Source: UBA11524 sp051883695
GTDB taxonomy: Bacteria > Bacillota > Clostridia > Christensenellales > Aristaeellaceae
Direction: 5' to 3'
Length of the DNA: 7,413 bases
Assembly: GCA_051883695.1 (NCBI GenBank)
Contig: JBJEUF010000146.1
Span: forward strand, 1-7,413
A program made the position numbers and the translations under genes. Below, one piece after another: positions 1 to 6,263 of this stretch (its first letter is position 1; every line of letters starts with the position of its first letter). The notes below the pieces were generated by a model. That model did no database searches, was not told the origin of the DNA, and worked only from the letters and a program-made list of their open reading frames with translations.

Positions 1-737
1 TTCTTGCCCGTCAGCACGCAGATGGTGCGCTCCAGACCCATGCCGGTATCCACGTTCTTCTTCTCCAGCGGGAGGAAGGTGCCGTCCTTCTGCTTGTTGT
101 ACTGCATGAACACGTCGTTCCAGATCTCCAGATACCGGCCGCAGGAGCAGGCAGGGGAGCAGTTGGGACCGCAGGGCGCCTTGTCGCGGATGATGAACAT
201 CTCGGTATCCGGGCCGCAGGGGCCGGTCTGACCGGCAGGGCCCCACCAGTTGTTCTCCTTGGGCAGGTAGAAGATATGATCCTCCGCCACGCCCATGGAA
301 CGCCACAGATCATGAGCCTCCTCATCGCGGGGGCAGTCGGCATCGCCCGCGAAAACGGAGAAGGCCAGCTTATCCTTGTCCAGACCCAGATACTCGGGGC
401 TGGTCAGGAACTCCCAGCTCCAGCTGATCGCTTCCTTCTTGAAGTAGTCGCCCAGGGACCAGTTGCCCAGCATCTCGAAGAAGGTCAGGTGGCTCGCGTC
501 GCCGACCTCCTCGATATCGCCGGTGCGGATGCACTTCTGCACGTCGGTCAGACGGGTGCCGGCGGGATGGGGCGTGCCCATCAGGTAGGGCACCAGCGGA
601 TGCATGCCCGCGGTGGTGAACAGCACGGTGGGATCATTCTCGGGAATGATGGAGGCAGACTGGATGCGATGATGTCCCTTGGACTCCATGAAAGCCTGAA
701 ACATCTCGCGCAGCTGCGCGGAGGTGATTTCCTTCAT
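1..737 (-). CDS. alaS: Alanine--tRNA ligase, N-terminal part (truncated by window edge)
   Basis: Charges tRNA-Ala with alanine in the cytoplasm (class II aminoacyl-tRNA synthetase). The 245 codons present cover most of the catalytic core; editing and C-terminal domains lie beyond the edge. Recognisable pieces are the start MKEITSAQLREMF, FTTAGMHPLVPYL near residues 40-52, the motif-2 region TFFEMLGNWSLGDYFK at 85-100, GQTGPCGPDTEMF at 169-181, a cysteine cluster at 189-199, LEIWNDVFMQY at 203-213 and NVDTGMGLER at 228-237. The form KCIRTGDIEEVGDASH (68-83) replaces the longer AGGKHNDLENVG segment of E. coli AlaS, so this is the shorter variant, which from memory also occurs in Clostridia. The ATG at 737 is preceded by AAGGAG about 8 nt upstream. 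It has its own promoter at 796-824 and is probably transcribed separately from the sugar kinase upstream. Identification is very secure. Confidence 0.97.
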   Translation of the reverse strand, partial: MKEITSAQLREMFQAFMESKGHHRIQSASIIPENDPTVLFTTAGMHPLVPYLMGTPHPAGTRLTDVQKCIRTGDIEEVGDASHLTFFEMLGNWSLGDYFKKEAISWSWEFLTSPEYLGLDKDKLAFSVFAGDADCPRDEEAHDLWRSMGVAEDHIFYLPKENNWWGPAGQTGPCGPDTEMFIIRDKAPCGPNCSPACSCGRYLEIWNDVFMQYNKQKDGTFLPLEKKNVDTGMGLERTICVLTGK

Positions 738-795
738 ATCGCTTGCTCCTTTCGGACTGAAAACCAGTTGACTGGCTGAATTTGCGTCAGCGTTT

Positions 796-824
796 ATTAT
801 AGCATCGCCCGGCCCTTTTGGCAA
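796..824 (-). promoter_or_regulatory. Sigma-A type promoter of alaS
   Basis: On the minus strand the -35 box is TTGCCA (819-824) and the -10 box is TATAAT (796-801), separated by exactly 17 nt. Transcription would start near 789, giving a leader of about 50 nt before the alaS ATG. The leader is too short for a T-box, and no T-box-like element is visible. It holds a small inverted repeat CCAGT/ACTGG (764-775). Confidence 0.8.
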
Positions 825-828
825 GCAA

Positions 829-848
829 AATGCGCAGTTTTCCGCATT
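829..848 (-). terminator. Weak hairpin after the sugar kinase, possible terminator
   Basis: On the minus strand AATGCG (843-848) can pair with CGCATT (829-834) across an 8-nt loop, and a few T residues follow. It lies 27 nt past the kinase stop codon and directly before the alaS -35 box. The stem is only 6 bp and the T-tract is short and partly inside the stem, so termination would be inefficient at best. Confidence 0.25.
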
Positions 849-874
849 GCACCGCCCGGATTCACGCCCTATCG

Positions 875-1777
875 TTACCACCGTTCCTGCCTGTTCAGCC
901 CTTCAATGGTCTCCTCGTCCGCAAATCCGCTGGACGCGCCGTCATACCCGATCTTGTACGAGGCGAACAGCTCCGCCTTTTTCAGCGCCTCCACCGGGGC
1001 ATTGCCCTTTGCGAAAAAATGCACAAAGGCGCTGAGCAGCGCGTCGCCCGCGCCGACGGTATTCACCACCGGGCCCACAGTCACCGCCGGAAGCTCAACA
1101 AACCTGTCCTCTTCCCGGACATACATCATGGCTCCCTTTTTGCCCATCCCCAGCACGATGATGGCATTTCCGTAGCGCCGCTCGATTTCCGTCAGGAACG
1201 CCCGGTAATCGGTGCGGATGTTCTCATCGCTCAGGAACAGGATATCCGCATACTGCATGAACTCCCGGTTGTACTGATCCCCGATATCCCCGAGCACGTG
1301 CACATCCGTGACAATCGGCTTTCCGGCTTCCTTCGCCCGATGCAGCAGCGCCCGGTTGAAGTTCGTGTTGCAGGCGATGACCACGTCGCTCTGCCGGATG
1401 GAGGCCTCGTCGAAGTCATAGTCCGTTTCCTGCACGTTCTTCAGATCGCAGTAGATCTGGCGTCTTCCTTCCTCGTCGTAGAGCACCACCGAGCCCGGCG
1501 TTTCCCGCAGCGTCTCCCTGATATTTTGCGTCCCGATCCCGGCGGACGCCATCTCATGCAGGATGTACTGCGCACCGAAATCCTTGCCCGTCATCGTCAG
1601 CAGCCGGACGTCATCCCCCAGCGTGCGCAGAGCCTTCGCCAGATTGTACGCCACACCCGATACGCGGGTGTGCACACCGAAGAACGGGTAATCAATCGGG
1701 TAGTAGTCAATGGGGAATTTTCGGACCCGCACCGTGGTTTCCGTATTGACAAGCCCCGAAACCAGTATCTTCTTCAT
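875..1777 (-). CDS. PfkB/ribokinase-family carbohydrate kinase
   Basis: A 300-residue kinase of the PfkB fold, which transfers phosphate from ATP to a sugar, nucleoside or similar alcohol in the cytoplasm. The C-terminal signature VNTVGAGDAL (238-247) carries the anion hole and the catalytic base, Asp245. The N-terminal glycine motif appears in the degenerate form RVSGVAYNLAKALRTLG (38-54). SDEN at 183-186 lies where the family has its Asn/Glu metal and ATP contacts. Length is normal for the family. The ATG at 1777 has GGTGAG about 6 nt upstream as a plausible Shine-Dalgarno site. I see no clear promoter in the 95-nt gap to the oxidoreductase, only a hairpin, so it is probably co-transcribed with reduced read-through. 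The substrate cannot be told from sequence; ribokinase, fructokinase and nucleoside kinase remain open. Confidence 0.9.
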   Translation of the reverse strand: MKKILVSGLVNTETTVRVRKFPIDYYPIDYPFFGVHTRVSGVAYNLAKALRTLGDDVRLLTMTGKDFGAQYILHEMASAGIGTQNIRETLRETPGSVVLYDEEGRRQIYCDLKNVQETDYDFDEASIRQSDVVIACNTNFNRALLHRAKEAGKPIVTDVHVLGDIGDQYNREFMQYADILFLSDENIRTDYRAFLTEIERRYGNAIIVLGMGKKGAMMYVREEDRFVELPAVTVGPVVNTVGAGDALLSAFVHFFAKGNAPVEALKKAELFASYKIGYDGASSGFADEETIEGLNRQERW

Positions 1778-1836
1778 CCGCCGCTCACCGTCCTCTCTCC
1801 CTTATGACCCCCGTCAAGGGAGCCTGTCATGCAGAA

Positions 1837-1866
1837 CACCGCCGGAAGCAGAACCCTCCGGCGGTG
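1837..1866 (-). terminator. GC-rich hairpin between oxidoreductase and kinase genes
   Basis: CACCGCCGGA (1837-1846) and TCCGGCGGTG (1857-1866) form a perfect 10-bp inverted repeat with a 10-nt loop, starting 6 nt after the oxidoreductase stop codon. On the minus strand it is followed only by TTCTGC, so the U-tract is poor. It may be a leaky intrinsic terminator that lowers expression of the kinase, or a 3'-end stabilising or processing hairpin. The inverted repeat is directly visible; its function is inferred. Confidence 0.5.
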
Positions 1867-1872
1867 CATTCT

Positions 1873-2841
1873 TTATGGCTTCGCAGCGTTGATTGCGTCG
1901 AACATCTCCGCACACCGGACGGTCAGGTCATGGGGCACGGTCGGGCTTTCCGGCAGCCCGGCCTTCACACAGCGCATGACCTCTGCCGCCTCATACACAA
2001 AGCCGTTGACGGTCGCTTCGTCCCGCCATTCCTCCACCGTGCCGTCCGCGCGGCGCAGGGTGAAGCCCTCCGCCATGTGCGGCCGGGGCATATACAGGGT
2101 GCCCCGTGTGCCATACAGGACCGCACGCTCATCCAGATTGGCCACAATGCTGCCGGACAGTGCCGCCATACAGGCAGGCTTGCGGTTTGTCCAGGTGACG
2201 AGCACGTTCTCCGTCACATCCACGCCCGTTTCCCCCCAGACCACGCTCGTCTGCAGCGACGCATCCGGCTGACCAAGGAAGAAGTCCGCCAGCTCATACG
2301 AATAGACCGTCAGGTCATAGGCCGCGCCGCCGCCCTTCGCCGGATCGAAGAAGCGGTTCGCGGGATCCTCCGGCGCCCGCCAGCCAACGGCGAACTCCGC
2401 ATAACAGACCTCCCCGATATCGCCTGCCTCCACGCGGCGCTTCATCTCCCGCACCGCAGGCAGGAAACGGCTCCACATGGCTTCCATGCAGAATACGCCC
2501 TTCTCCCGGGCAAGGGCAAGGATTTCCCGCGCATCGGCGGAATTGGTGAACATCGCCTTCTCGCAAAGCACCGGTATGCCATGGGTGATGCACAGCCGGG
2601 TCAAAGCGGCGTGGGCATCCGTCCGGGTGGCGATGTAAACCGCGTCTGGATGTACCTCCCTCAGGAGCGTTTCATATCCCAGACAGACCCCGGATATCCG
2701 ATGCTTGCGGGCAAAGGCTTCCGCGCGGTCCGCATCCCGGGATGCCACCGCCGCGACCTCGCAGTCCGGCAAAAGGCGCACCGCCTCCGCAAATTTCCCC
2801 GCGATGCTTCCCGCGCCCATGATTCCCCAGCGAAAGGGCAT
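1873..2841 (-). CDS. Gfo/Idh/MocA-family NAD(P)-dependent oxidoreductase
   Basis: A 322-residue dehydrogenase of the Gfo/Idh/MocA family, members of which oxidise or reduce sugars, inositols and related compounds with NAD(P). The N-terminal Rossmann motif is WGIMGAGSIAGKF (5-17). Acidic and basic residues after the second strand (SRDADRAEAF, 34-43) are typical of cofactor selection. The family EKP motif appears as CEKAM (93-97), with Lys95 as the likely catalytic lysine and Ala in place of Pro. MEAMWSRFLPAV (119-130) and GGGAAYDLTVYSYELA (170-185, with Asp176 and Tyr180) resemble the dihydrodiol dehydrogenase-like branch. A GTG start at 2850 is possible by frame but lies within the Shine-Dalgarno site, so the ATG at 2841 is chosen. 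It begins 18 nt after the diguanylate cyclase stop, which indicates one operon. Exact substrate unknown. Confidence 0.92.
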   Translation of the reverse strand: MPFRWGIMGAGSIAGKFAEAVRLLPDCEVAAVASRDADRAEAFARKHRISGVCLGYETLLREVHPDAVYIATRTDAHAALTRLCITHGIPVLCEKAMFTNSADAREILALAREKGVFCMEAMWSRFLPAVREMKRRVEAGDIGEVCYAEFAVGWRAPEDPANRFFDPAKGGGAAYDLTVYSYELADFFLGQPDASLQTSVVWGETGVDVTENVLVTWTNRKPACMAALSGSIVANLDERAVLYGTRGTLYMPRPHMAEGFTLRRADGTVEEWRDEATVNGFVYEAAEVMRCVKAGLPESPTVPHDLTVRCAEMFDAINAAKP

Positions 2842-2849
2842 TCCCCGCA

Positions 2850-2855
2850 CCTCCT
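2850..2855 (-). promoter_or_regulatory. Ribosome binding site that fixes the oxidoreductase start
   Basis: AGGAGG on the minus strand lies 8 nt before the ATG at 2841. The in-frame GTG at 2850-2848 overlaps the last G of this site and has no spacing from it, so it cannot be the start served by this site. The site sits in the 18-nt gap after the cyclase stop codon. Confidence 0.8.
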
Positions 2856-2859
2856 GTCG

Positions 2860-3960
2860 TCAAGCCGCGGACGGCGTATACCCGCACGTCGCAACCTGAT
2901 TCTTCCCGTGCATCTTGGCATAATACAGGCTTTGATCCGTCAGGGTCAGCAGCCGCTCCGCGTCGATGGGCTCGTCGGCAGCACAGACCGTCAGGCCAAT
3001 GCTGACCGTCACCGGAACCACCACGCCGCCATGGGTCGCCTGCATGGATTCCACCGCCAGCCTGACACGCTCTGCTTCTGCCTGCGCATTCTCCGCGCGG
3101 TTCAGCAGCACGGCGAACTCCTCGCCGCCCCAGCGGCTCACCTGTCCATGCTCCCGCATCAGGTTCTCAATCGTTTCGGCGCACTGCCTGAGCACCACAT
3201 CGCCCGCCTGATGCCCATAGCGATCGTTCGTCTGCTTGAAATCGTCCAGATCAACAATCATCAGCGCAAGTCCCTCGGGATGGTGCTCATTGACCGCCTG
3301 CGCGATGTGTTCATTGAATCCGTAGCGGTTCATGACGCCCGTCAGCGCATCATGCCGGTACAGGTGCTCCAGGCTGCGCTGCGTGTCATCCAGCTTCTTC
3401 CGCGTGGCTTCGCGCACATATTCCAGAAACCAGCTGACCCAGAAGGCCGCCGTATATACCAGCGGCAGCCGCAAAAGATATTCATTGGAATACGCATATT
3501 GCAGCATCCCGCGTCCCCATGGCGTCCACATCAGGAAAACCAGCAGCAGAAACAGAATCAGGCAAGTCCCTCCGCCCTGCCTGCGGCCCAGCATCAGCAG
3601 TGCCACCGGCGGCACAATGCAGATCCAGGTGGGGCTGAATCCATCCGGACCGCCGGTCATAATCAGATATCCGAAATACACGGTCACCACAGCCATCAGT
3701 GCAGCCACCAGCCGCCATTTCCAGCGCTGATGCCTTTCGATCAGCACGGAGCAGATGACGCACACCACGCCAAAGACCACCGTCGGCAAAACAAACGTGA
3801 ATTCCCCCGTAATCGTATTGATCAGCGCCATCGCCAACGCGGTGACCGCAATAATCCGGTATACCCAGATCAGCTGCAGGCGGAAACGCTTCTCGTCATC
3901 CCCAACGACCTCTCCGACCCTCTGCCGAATCCACGCCCGCACATGATTCAATCCGCCCAT
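2860..3960 (-). CDS. Membrane-bound diguanylate cyclase (GGDEF domain)
   Basis: A 366-residue protein predicted to make cyclic di-GMP from two GTP at the membrane. The N-terminal half has about six hydrophobic segments (roughly 28-50, 53-74, 83-101, 111-126, 132-146, 164-182), likely an integral sensor. A linker helix (183-200) leads to a complete GGDEF domain (about 200-360): DALTGVMNR at 204-212, VDLDDFKQTNDRYGHQAGD at 236-254, the active site RWGGEEF at 276-282, VSIG at 319-322 and YYAKMHGKN at 346-354. All catalytic motifs are intact. The inhibitory I-site reads REHG (269-272), not RxxD, so product inhibition at this site is probably absent. The reading frame extends upstream to 4056, but a perfect promoter lies at 3991-4019, inside that extension. 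The ATG at 3960, preceded by GGGGGGAAGC, is therefore the start. First gene of a likely three-gene operon; the sensor ligand is unknown. Confidence 0.93.
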   Translation of the reverse strand: MGGLNHVRAWIRQRVGEVVGDDEKRFRLQLIWVYRIIAVTALAMALINTITGEFTFVLPTVVFGVVCVICSVLIERHQRWKWRLVAALMAVVTVYFGYLIMTGGPDGFSPTWICIVPPVALLMLGRRQGGGTCLILFLLLVFLMWTPWGRGMLQYAYSNEYLLRLPLVYTAAFWVSWFLEYVREATRKKLDDTQRSLEHLYRHDALTGVMNRYGFNEHIAQAVNEHHPEGLALMIVDLDDFKQTNDRYGHQAGDVVLRQCAETIENLMREHGQVSRWGGEEFAVLLNRAENAQAEAERVRLAVESMQATHGGVVVPVTVSIGLTVCAADEPIDAERLLTLTDQSLYYAKMHGKNQVATCGYTPSAA

Positions 3961-3990
3961 GCTTCCCCCCGGTTTCAGTTTGATCGTTCT

Positions 3991-4019
3991 ATTATAATGC
4001 CGACAGGCACAGAAGTCAA
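3991..4019 (-). promoter_or_regulatory. Sigma-A promoter of the cyclase-oxidoreductase-kinase operon
   Basis: On the minus strand TTGACT (4014-4019) and TATAAT (3991-3996) are separated by 17 nt, close to the consensus. Transcription would begin near 3984, giving a leader of about 24 nt before the ATG at 3960. There is no room for a riboswitch. It lies back to back with the permease promoter. Confidence 0.85.
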
Positions 4020-4066
4020 CGGACATATTTCGACATTCTGCCATCCGCTTCATCATCCTCAGGATA

Positions 4067-4095
4067 TGGTCTTTCTTCTGTTCTTGTGCTATAAT
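4067..4095 (+). promoter_or_regulatory. Promoter of the purine permease gene (extended -10)
   Basis: TATAAT at 4090-4095 is preceded by TGC, giving an extended -10 element. The -35 position at 17-nt spacing reads TGGTCT (4067-4072), a poor match, as is common with extended -10 promoters. A small palindrome ATCCT-c-AGGAT (4055-4065) lies just upstream and could be an operator. The predicted start near 4101 gives a leader of about 58 nt. Confidence 0.65.
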
Positions 4096-4097
4096 AG

Positions 4098-4151
4098 GAT
4101 ACAGGCCGCTCCGCCCGGAGCGCAGAAAAGGAGAATCCTGATACAGGGAGG
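4098..4151 (+). promoter_or_regulatory. Structured leader of the permease mRNA
   Basis: The leader holds a 6-bp hairpin CGCTCC-gccc-GGAGCG (4107-4122). It also has two short pairings that share bases: AGGA/TCCT (4129-4139) and CCTG/CAGG (4137-4147). The second overlaps the start of the Shine-Dalgarno site AGGGAGG (4145-4151). GATACAGG occurs twice, at 4098-4105 and 4140-4147. The leader is too short for the purine riboswitch aptamer, and no such aptamer is visible. The pairings are seen directly; any regulatory switch is inference. Confidence 0.3.
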
Positions 4152-4159
4152 AAAATCAC

Positions 4160-5593
4160 ATGTCCAAAAGCAGAGTCACCGCGCCGGATCGCTTCTTTGG
4201 CTACACCGCCAGGGGCAGCAGCCTGCGCACGGAAATCATGGCAGGTCTGACGACCTTCTTCGCCATGGCGTACATCCTGATGGTGAACGCCAACATGTTC
4301 GCCAATCCCTTTGGTGACGGCACCAGCGTCCTGGGCGTTTCCTACAACGCCATCTACATTGCGACCGCCATCTCCGCCGTTGTCGGAACGCTGGCCATCG
4401 GCCTGCTGGCCAATCTGCCCCTGGCGCAGGCATCCGGCATGGGCCTGAACGCCTACTTCGTGTACACCTGCGTGGTCAGTCTGGGCATGAGCTACGCCAA
4501 TGCGCTGGTGCTGGTGCTCTTTGACGGCGTGCTGTTCATCGTCCTGACCATGACCGGCCTGCGCAGGCTGATCTTCCAGGCCATTCCCCAAGCCGTCCGC
4601 ACGGCGATTCCCGCAGGCATCGGCCTGTTCATCGCTTTCCTGGGGCTGCAGAACGCGGGCATCGTTGCCAAGGATTCTTCCACCGGCGTGACGCTGGGCT
4701 CCTTCAACCTGCTTCGGGAAGGCAACTGGGCCGTCATCATGCCCATGGCGGTGACGATCGTCGCACTGCTGGCCATCGCCATCCTGTCCCATCGGAAGGT
4801 CAAGGGCGCCGTGCTGATCGGCATCGTGGGCGGCGCTGTGCTGTACTACCTGCTGGGCTATGTGACCGTGGCGGACTTCGCGGTTCAGCTGTCCATGACA
4901 AGCCCCGTCGCCGCCTTTGGCGAGTTCTTCGATCAGGCCTTCCTGAAGGTCCTGACCGAGGGCTTCAACTTCGCGCCCTTCATTGAGGCGCACGGCGCTG
5001 CCAATGCCGCGCTGACCATCGCCACCACCACCCTGGCCTTCTGCATGGTGGATATGTTCGATACCATCGGCACGCTCTACGGCGCCTGCGCCCGTGGCAA
5101 CATGCTGAACAGGGACGGCGAGATTCCCAACATGAACAGGGCCATGCTGGCGGATGCAGTCGCCACCACTTGCGGCGCACTCTGCGGCACCTCGACCGTC
5201 ACGACCTTCGTCGAGTCGGCGTCCGGCGTCGCCGAGGGCGGACGCACCGGCATGTCCGCGATGGTCACCGCCGCGCTGTTCTTTGTGGCCATGTTCCTGG
5301 CCCCCGTCGCGCAGCTGATCCCCTCCTGCGCCACCGCCGCCGCGCTGATCTACGTGGGTGTGCTGATGATGTCCGGCGTGAAAAGCATCAACTGGGAGGA
5401 CACCTCCGATGCGGTTCCCGCCTTCCTGACCCTCGCCATGATGCCCTTCACCTACAACATCTCCTACGGCATCTGCTTCGGTCTGCTTTCCTACATTGCC
5501 ATCAAGGCCTGCACGGGCAAGGTTCGGGAGATCAGGGTCGGCACCTGGATCATCGCCGCGCTGTTCCTCGCCATGCTGCTGCTGACGCATTGA
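4160..5593 (+). CDS. NCS2-family purine permease (AzgA/PbuG type)
   Basis: A 477-residue multipass membrane transporter that probably imports hypoxanthine, guanine or adenine by proton symport, feeding purine salvage. It matches the AzgA-like branch of NCS2: RFFGYTARGSSLRTEIMAGL (11-30) before the first helix, TTFFAMAYIL (31-40), ASGMGLNAYF (91-100), CMVDMFDTIGTLYG (295-308) and TSTVTTFVESASGVAEGG (344-361). Long hydrophobic stretches run throughout, consistent with 12-14 helices. Length is usual for the family. The ATG at 4160 has AGGGAGG 8 nt upstream. It is monocistronic, flanked by its own promoter (4067-4095) and a strong terminator (5653-5689). It is divergent from the diguanylate cyclase gene, whose substrate GTP is a purine nucleotide, though a functional link is only a guess. 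The exact purine specificity cannot be read from sequence. Confidence 0.95.
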   Translation: MSKSRVTAPDRFFGYTARGSSLRTEIMAGLTTFFAMAYILMVNANMFANPFGDGTSVLGVSYNAIYIATAISAVVGTLAIGLLANLPLAQASGMGLNAYFVYTCVVSLGMSYANALVLVLFDGVLFIVLTMTGLRRLIFQAIPQAVRTAIPAGIGLFIAFLGLQNAGIVAKDSSTGVTLGSFNLLREGNWAVIMPMAVTIVALLAIAILSHRKVKGAVLIGIVGGAVLYYLLGYVTVADFAVQLSMTSPVAAFGEFFDQAFLKVLTEGFNFAPFIEAHGAANAALTIATTTLAFCMVDMFDTIGTLYGACARGNMLNRDGEIPNMNRAMLADAVATTCGALCGTSTVTTFVESASGVAEGGRTGMSAMVTAALFFVAMFLAPVAQLIPSCATAAALIYVGVLMMSGVKSINWEDTSDAVPAFLTLAMMPFTYNISYGICFGLLSYIAIKACTGKVREIRVGTWIIAALFLAMLLLTH

Positions 5594-5652
5594 TTTTCCG
5601 TGCCTGCATTCCCGCAAGGCAGTGAAATGGAATTTCTTTTTGGAACGCAAGG

Positions 5653-5689
5653 CAAAACGCCCCGGACGTCCTGTATCCGGGGCGTTTTG
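5653..5689. terminator. Strong bidirectional intrinsic terminator
   Basis: A perfect 14-bp inverted repeat, CAAAACGCCCCGGA (5653-5666) and TCCGGGGCGTTTTG (5676-5689), with a 9-nt loop. The GC-rich core is flanked by AAAA on the left and TTTT on the right, so it can stop transcripts from both sides: the permease on the plus strand and the acetyltransferase pair on the minus strand. A second, weaker inverted repeat GCATTTC/GAAATGC (5698-5728) lies between it and the acetyltransferase stop. Confidence 0.92.
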
Positions 5690-5757
5690 GTCTGCGCGCA
5701 TTTCCGGACTGACCCCGTAGCGAAATGCACCCTTGCGCCTGTCTGATCAGCCGGATT

Positions 5758-6222
5758 TCATAAAGATTTCATCAGAAGGACGATCTCATCCGTTCGGTAT
5801 TTCTCCCTGAAACCGTGACGGGCAAACAGATCGATTGCCGGATTATCAAGCGCGATATCGTCGTACAGAACGGCAATCCCATTCTCTTTTGCGGCCGCGC
5901 ACAAGAGCTCCAGCGCCTGTCCGCCAAAGCCCATGCCCCTGAACTTCGCATGGATGATGACGTTTGCGACATATCCATCCAGCTCATCGTCATCATGATA
6001 GGCGATCTCTCCGACGAAAACCCCGTCTTCCCTTGTCACATATCGATAGAACCGTTTCCCATCATCGTTGCCAATCCAGCGGTCATACCAGCCCCTCCAC
6101 TTTTCTTCCGGAAAGGGAATGGTACCTCCCCAGGCGTGATTATAGGACATGGTTTCTTCATCCGCCATCATGGATTGCCGGAACCACAGGTCATGATAGG
6201 TTGGTTGATACAGCCGGAGCAT
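5758..6222 (-). CDS. GNAT-family N-acetyltransferase
   Basis: A 154-residue protein of the GNAT fold, which transfers acetyl from acetyl-CoA to an amine of a small molecule or protein. The acetyl-CoA pyrophosphate-binding motif A is VIIHAKFRGMGFGGQALELL (88-107), with RGMGFG at 95-100 matching R/QxxGxG/A. Motif B follows as LDNPAIDLFARHGF (125-138). The N-terminal half, rich in Trp and Tyr (WGGTIPFPEEKW, 31-42), is the variable acceptor side. The ATG at 6222 has GGAG 5 nt upstream. It starts 41 nt after the stop of the other acetyltransferase, so the two are likely co-transcribed and end at the terminator at 5653-5689. The pair share little beyond the fold, so a recent duplication is unlikely. 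The acceptor is unknown. Confidence 0.88.
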   Translation of the reverse strand: MLRLYQPTYHDLWFRQSMMADEETMSYNHAWGGTIPFPEEKWRGWYDRWIGNDDGKRFYRYVTREDGVFVGEIAYHDDDELDGYVANVIIHAKFRGMGFGGQALELLCAAAKENGIAVLYDDIALDNPAIDLFARHGFREKYRTDEIVLLMKSL

Positions 6223-6263
6223 AGGCCCTCCGCAAAATATTACTCACAAACGGGATTGATCCA

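Noticed and set aside
276..779. A 167-codon plus-strand frame over alaS
   Set aside because: Antisense shadow of the AlaS N-terminus; its end overlaps the alaS ribosome site and leader.
738..795. T-box element upstream of alaS
   Set aside because: The leader is about 50 nt and lacks the T-box sequence and the specifier and antiterminator stems; T-box leaders are far longer.
818..1807. A 329-codon plus-strand frame over the kinase gene
   Set aside because: It is antisense to a well-supported PfkB kinase, with no domain and no ribosome binding site.
4020..4056. Upstream start for the cyclase at 4056, giving 398 residues
   Set aside because: The promoter -35 and -10 boxes (3991-4019) lie inside this extension, so a transcript from that promoter would not contain the upstream start; the extra residues have no domain.
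4101..4159. Purine riboswitch upstream of the purine permease
   Set aside because: The leader is only about 58 nt, and I see none of the conserved junction and loop sequences of the purine aptamer.
1804..4317. An 837-codon open frame on the plus strand, antisense to the oxidoreductase and cyclase
   Set aside because: The frame runs across two clear genes, a promoter region and into the permease start. Its translation is rich in His, Arg, Pro and Gln with no domain, as expected for an antisense shadow in GC-rich DNA.
4016..5701. A 561-codon open frame on the minus strand, antisense to the permease
   Set aside because: Its translation is an unnatural mix of Gly, His, Gln and Asp, it has no start context, and it overlaps the permease promoter and the terminator. 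The permease frame has clear family motifs.
5698..5728. Second terminator from GCATTTC/GAAATGC
   Set aside because: A 7-bp stem with a 17-nt loop and no T-tract on either strand; the 14-bp hairpin at 5653-5689 explains termination.
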